A stretch of DNA of 64,000 nucleotides from Halarcobacter ebronensis. Lineage in GTDB: Bacteria > Campylobacterota > Campylobacteria > Campylobacterales > Arcobacteraceae. The first letter of the stretch is position 1. Each line of letters starts with the position of its first letter. A model generated the notes under the pieces. That model saw nothing but the letters and a program-made list of their open reading frames with translations, made no database searches and was not told the origin of the DNA. Positions 61,803 through 64,000 of this stretch are shown here, in pieces. The stretch covers positions 496,001 through 560,000 of the forward strand of contig NZ_CP053836.1 in the NCBI RefSeq assembly GCF_013201825.1, written 5' to 3'. The position numbers and the translations under genes were made by a program.

Positions 61803-63903
61803 GCGTTTAAACGAGCTTTATTCTCAAAAGGATAAAATTGAAGCTGAAATAAAAGAGCTTGAGGATAAGTTAGAAGAGTCTAAAAGTAGATTTAAAAGAG
61901 AGCTTACTAAAGAAGAGAAGATTGATCTTTTTAAAAATACATTTATAAATACCCAAAGCATCTTTGCGAAAAAATGGATAAGCAAAGATGGCTTAAAACA
62001 GAGTTTTTACCCAGTTAGCCAAAGCTTTAAGGGTAATAACTTTCTTCCTATTACTAACAAAGATTTAGAACTACATTTAAGGGGTCAAGTTCAACTTGCC
62101 TCATACTTAATTGATGATGAAAATAGAGTTAGATTTGTTGTTTTAGAACTGTTGCAAAGTGATATTCCAAAGATTTTAAACTCTTTTACTCTTTTAAAAG
62201 AGAACTTTTTATTTGAATATAGTTCTTATAATTCTGTTTTTGCATGGCTCTTTTTTGAAAGGAGCATTAGTGCAAAAGAGGCAAGAAAATTTGCAGAGTA
62301 TATTTTAAGAAAAACAAATATTAGTGCAAAAATATATCCAAACAAAGAGTTCTCATCAAAAGCCTCTTTAGAAGAGCCAATTGAATTACCTCTACATCTA
62401 AAATTTAGAGATGAGAATAGAACAGTATTTTTTGATGCTTTTACAAATTCTATTTATGATGACCAGTGGGAAGTTTTGCAAAAAATAAAAAGATTGCCTT
62501 TGAAAACTGTAGAAAAATATATAGATTTTGAGAGTGTAAGTTCAATAAATCCTATTTTAGAAGATATAGAGACACCAAGTTTTAGATTGGAGATAAAACT
62601 TTATGATTTTTTATATATACCAACAAAAAATCTCTCAAAAACTTTTATTAATAGGCTTAAAGCTTTTGCCTCTTTTGATAACCCACAAATAAAAGTTTTA
62701 TTGAAATTAAGAAAACCTTTGTATAACACTCCAAAGGTTATAAAAAATTTTGAAGAGGACGAAAAGTATCTAAAACTTCCACGGGGTTTAATTTATCAAA
62801 TAAAAGAGTTTTTTAGAGAGTATAGTGTAGATTATCTGATAGAAAATAGAACATATTTAGAAAAAATTGAGACAAAAAAAGTTGAGTTTACATTAAGACC
62901 TGAGCAACAAGAAGCAATAGAAAAAATATCTAAAAATGATTTTTGTATTTGTGTAGCACCTCCTGGTTTTGGGAAAACTTTGCTTGGAGCAAAAATGTTT
63001 GAATTAAGAGAGTGTTCAACCTTGATAGTTGTAAATAAAAATATGTTACTTGATCAATGGAGACAGAGATTTGTTGACTATTTTGGCTATAAAAAGAGTG
63101 AAATAGGATATTTGGGTAAAAGTAAAAATAGTCTAAATGGTAAAATAGATGTGGCAACAATGCAGAGTTTAAAAAATTCCCCTGATATTATCAATGAGTA
63201 CTCTTTTGTAATAGTTGATGAGTGTCATCACATTCCAGCAGTTACCTTTGAACAAATTGTTAAAAACTTTTTTGGAAGATATATTTTAGGACTTAGCGCA
63301 ACTCCAAATAGAAAAGATGGTCTTCAACCAATACTTTTTCAACAGCTTGGTGAAATTGCCTATGAATATAAAAGTAAAAGGGATGGAACAAATCATCTAA
63401 AGGTTATAAAAACAGAGTTTAGAAGTAGTAGTGAAACCTATGCAGAACTTATAAATGATTTATCAAGAGATGAAAAAAGAAACGGTTTGATTCTTGAACA
63501 AATTATTTTAAATAGTAAAAGGAAAATTTTACTTTTAACTGATAGAATAGAACATATTAATATTTTAGAAGAGATGTTAAATGCCAAAAATATTGATTAT
63601 GTGTCTATCCATGGGAGTTTAAGTAAAAAAGAGCAAGAAGAGAAAATCAAACTTGTTGAAGAGAAGAGTTTGATTTTGGCAACTACTTCATATTTTGGTG
63701 AAGGGATAGATTTTCCCCATCTAAATACAATAATTTTTGCAACACCAATCTCATATTATGGTAGACTAGTTCAATATCTAGGAAGAATAGGTAGAGGAAA
63801 TCAAGAGTGTTTAGCAATAGATTTCCTTGATAATAAAAACGCAATGCTTAATTCAGCTTATAAAAAAAGACTTGAAGGGTATAAGCAGATGCACTACATT
63901 TAG
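61783..63903 (+). CDS. SF2 helicase fused to a degenerate TOTE-type archaeo-eukaryotic primase domain
   Basis: 706 residues from ATG 61783 (20-bp overlap with ccmA). A coiled coil (1-45) leads to a region (about 50-245) whose order of motifs resembles AEP-TOTE primases: FAKKW, LPITNKDLELHLRG, VRFVVLELL, FAWLFFERSISAKEARKFA, IYPNKE and DDQWEVLQKIKRLP. The metal-binding Asp pair expected in the third motif is replaced (ELL, 122-124), and the conserved His before W is absent (YSSYNSVFAW). A full SF2 helicase follows: Walker A APPGFGKT (392-399), DECHH (about 479), SATPNR, and YLGRIGRG. The primase appears inactive and the helicase active. The cellular role is unknown. Confidence 0.8.
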   Translation: MNEKIYERLNELYSQKDKIEAEIKELEDKLEESKSRFKRELTKEEKIDLFKNTFINTQSIFAKKWISKDGLKQSFYPVSQSFKGNNFLPITNKDLELHLRGQVQLASYLIDDENRVRFVVLELLQSDIPKILNSFTLLKENFLFEYSSYNSVFAWLFFERSISAKEARKFAEYILRKTNISAKIYPNKEFSSKASLEEPIELPLHLKFRDENRTVFFDAFTNSIYDDQWEVLQKIKRLPLKTVEKYIDFESVSSINPILEDIETPSFRLEIKLYDFLYIPTKNLSKTFINRLKAFASFDNPQIKVLLKLRKPLYNTPKVIKNFEEDEKYLKLPRGLIYQIKEFFREYSVDYLIENRTYLEKIETKKVEFTLRPEQQEAIEKISKNDFCICVAPPGFGKTLLGAKMFELRECSTLIVVNKNMLLDQWRQRFVDYFGYKKSEIGYLGKSKNSLNGKIDVATMQSLKNSPDIINEYSFVIVDECHHIPAVTFEQIVKNFFGRYILGLSATPNRKDGLQPILFQQLGEIAYEYKSKRDGTNHLKVIKTEFRSSSETYAELINDLSRDEKRNGLILEQIILNSKRKILLLTDRIEHINILEEMLNAKNIDYVSIHGSLSKKEQEEKIKLVEEKSLILATTSYFGEGIDFPHLNTIIFATPISYYGRLVQYLGRIGRGNQECLAIDFLDNKNAMLNSAYKKRLEGYKQMHYI

Positions 63904-63916
63904 TTTGGGGTAAAAG

Positions 63917-64000
63917 ATGTTAGGTATTATAGTATGGACACTTTTAATTGCAATTATTGTAAACATAATATTAAAAAAAGTTCATTTGCCAACTATTATT
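63917..64000 (+). CDS. Kef-type cation:proton antiporter, N-terminus (cut by window edge)
   Basis: Only 28 codons are present: ATG 63917 (GGGGTAAAAG upstream), then LGIIVWTLLIAIIVNIILKK and VHLPTII. A first membrane helix followed at once by a short basic turn and LPTI is typical of CPA2/KefB antiporters, whose next residues would be the GYI motif. The call rests on very little sequence. Confidence 0.5.
   Translation, partial: MLGIIVWTLLIAIIVNIILKKVHLPTII

Overview
The window is 64 kb of AT-rich chromosomal DNA from a member of the Campylobacterota, most likely the Arcobacter group. Signs include: a PEB4-type chaperone next to class II aldolase; a DUF2018 gene followed by polyprenyl synthase, hemA and proS; the block yajC-secD-secF, DUF6394, leuS-lptE-folC-M23-bactofilin; an HsrA/CosR-type regulator; and general amino-acid (Aap/Bzt) transport. 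The assignment rests on gene order and protein features recalled from knowledge, not on a search. Most of the window is ordinary core genome, tightly packed, with many 1-55 bp overlaps and several TTG or GTG starts.

1-4.6 kb (minus strand): an iron-uptake cluster. A short membrane protein (DUF3649-like), a PepSY membrane protein, a small exported protein, a FecI-type sigma factor and a FecR-type anti-sigma factor lead into a TonB-dependent siderophore receptor that runs off the left edge. Two Fur-box-like sites flank the cluster. 4.7-20 kb: serS, a REC-PAS-EAL phosphodiesterase, a TrpD2/YbiB-like protein, alanine dehydrogenase, a LysE exporter, a four-gene amino-acid ABC transporter with an attenuator behind the binding protein, a decayed precorrin-2 dehydrogenase gene beside intact cobA, moaA, two unknown genes and an orphan ABC ATPase. 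20-25.8 kb: rpsO, an Rrf2 regulator with a DHH phosphoesterase, a biotin carboxylase paired with a carbonic anhydrase, an AraC-type regulator and a Met/His/Asn-rich exported peptide.

25.9-31.3 kb is the clearest accessory segment. A two-component system, a Tat-signal protein, a vanillyl-alcohol-oxidase/4-cresol-dehydrogenase family flavoprotein and a c-type cytochrome lie between two imperfect direct repeats of about 115 bp. The right repeat is the start of an intact CoA-binding-protein gene; the left repeat is a truncated copy of the same start. The segment looks inserted or duplicated into that gene and would let the cell oxidise a para-substituted phenol in the periplasm under control of its own sensor.

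31.4-64 kb: a soluble PAS chemoreceptor; a two-component system whose regulator is HsrA/CosR-like but keeps the phosphorylatable Asp and an adjacent kinase; PEB4-fba; exbBD without tonB; a PLP enzyme; a large sensor kinase with two tandem periplasmic binding domains; aroK-hisD; DUF2018-ispB-hemA-proS; mscS-cca; lnt; yajC-secDF; an 890-bp gene-free region full of hairpins; and the leuS-to-bactofilin cell-envelope/cell-shape operon. That operon ends in a helicase whose N-terminus appears to be an inactivated archaeo-eukaryotic-type (TOTE) primase domain. A Kef-type antiporter gene starts at the right edge.

The best candidates for something not well described are the flavocytochrome segment with its possible Tat hitchhiking partner, the dead-primase helicase fusion, the HsrA-like regulator with intact phosphotransfer residues, and the hairpin-rich spacer.
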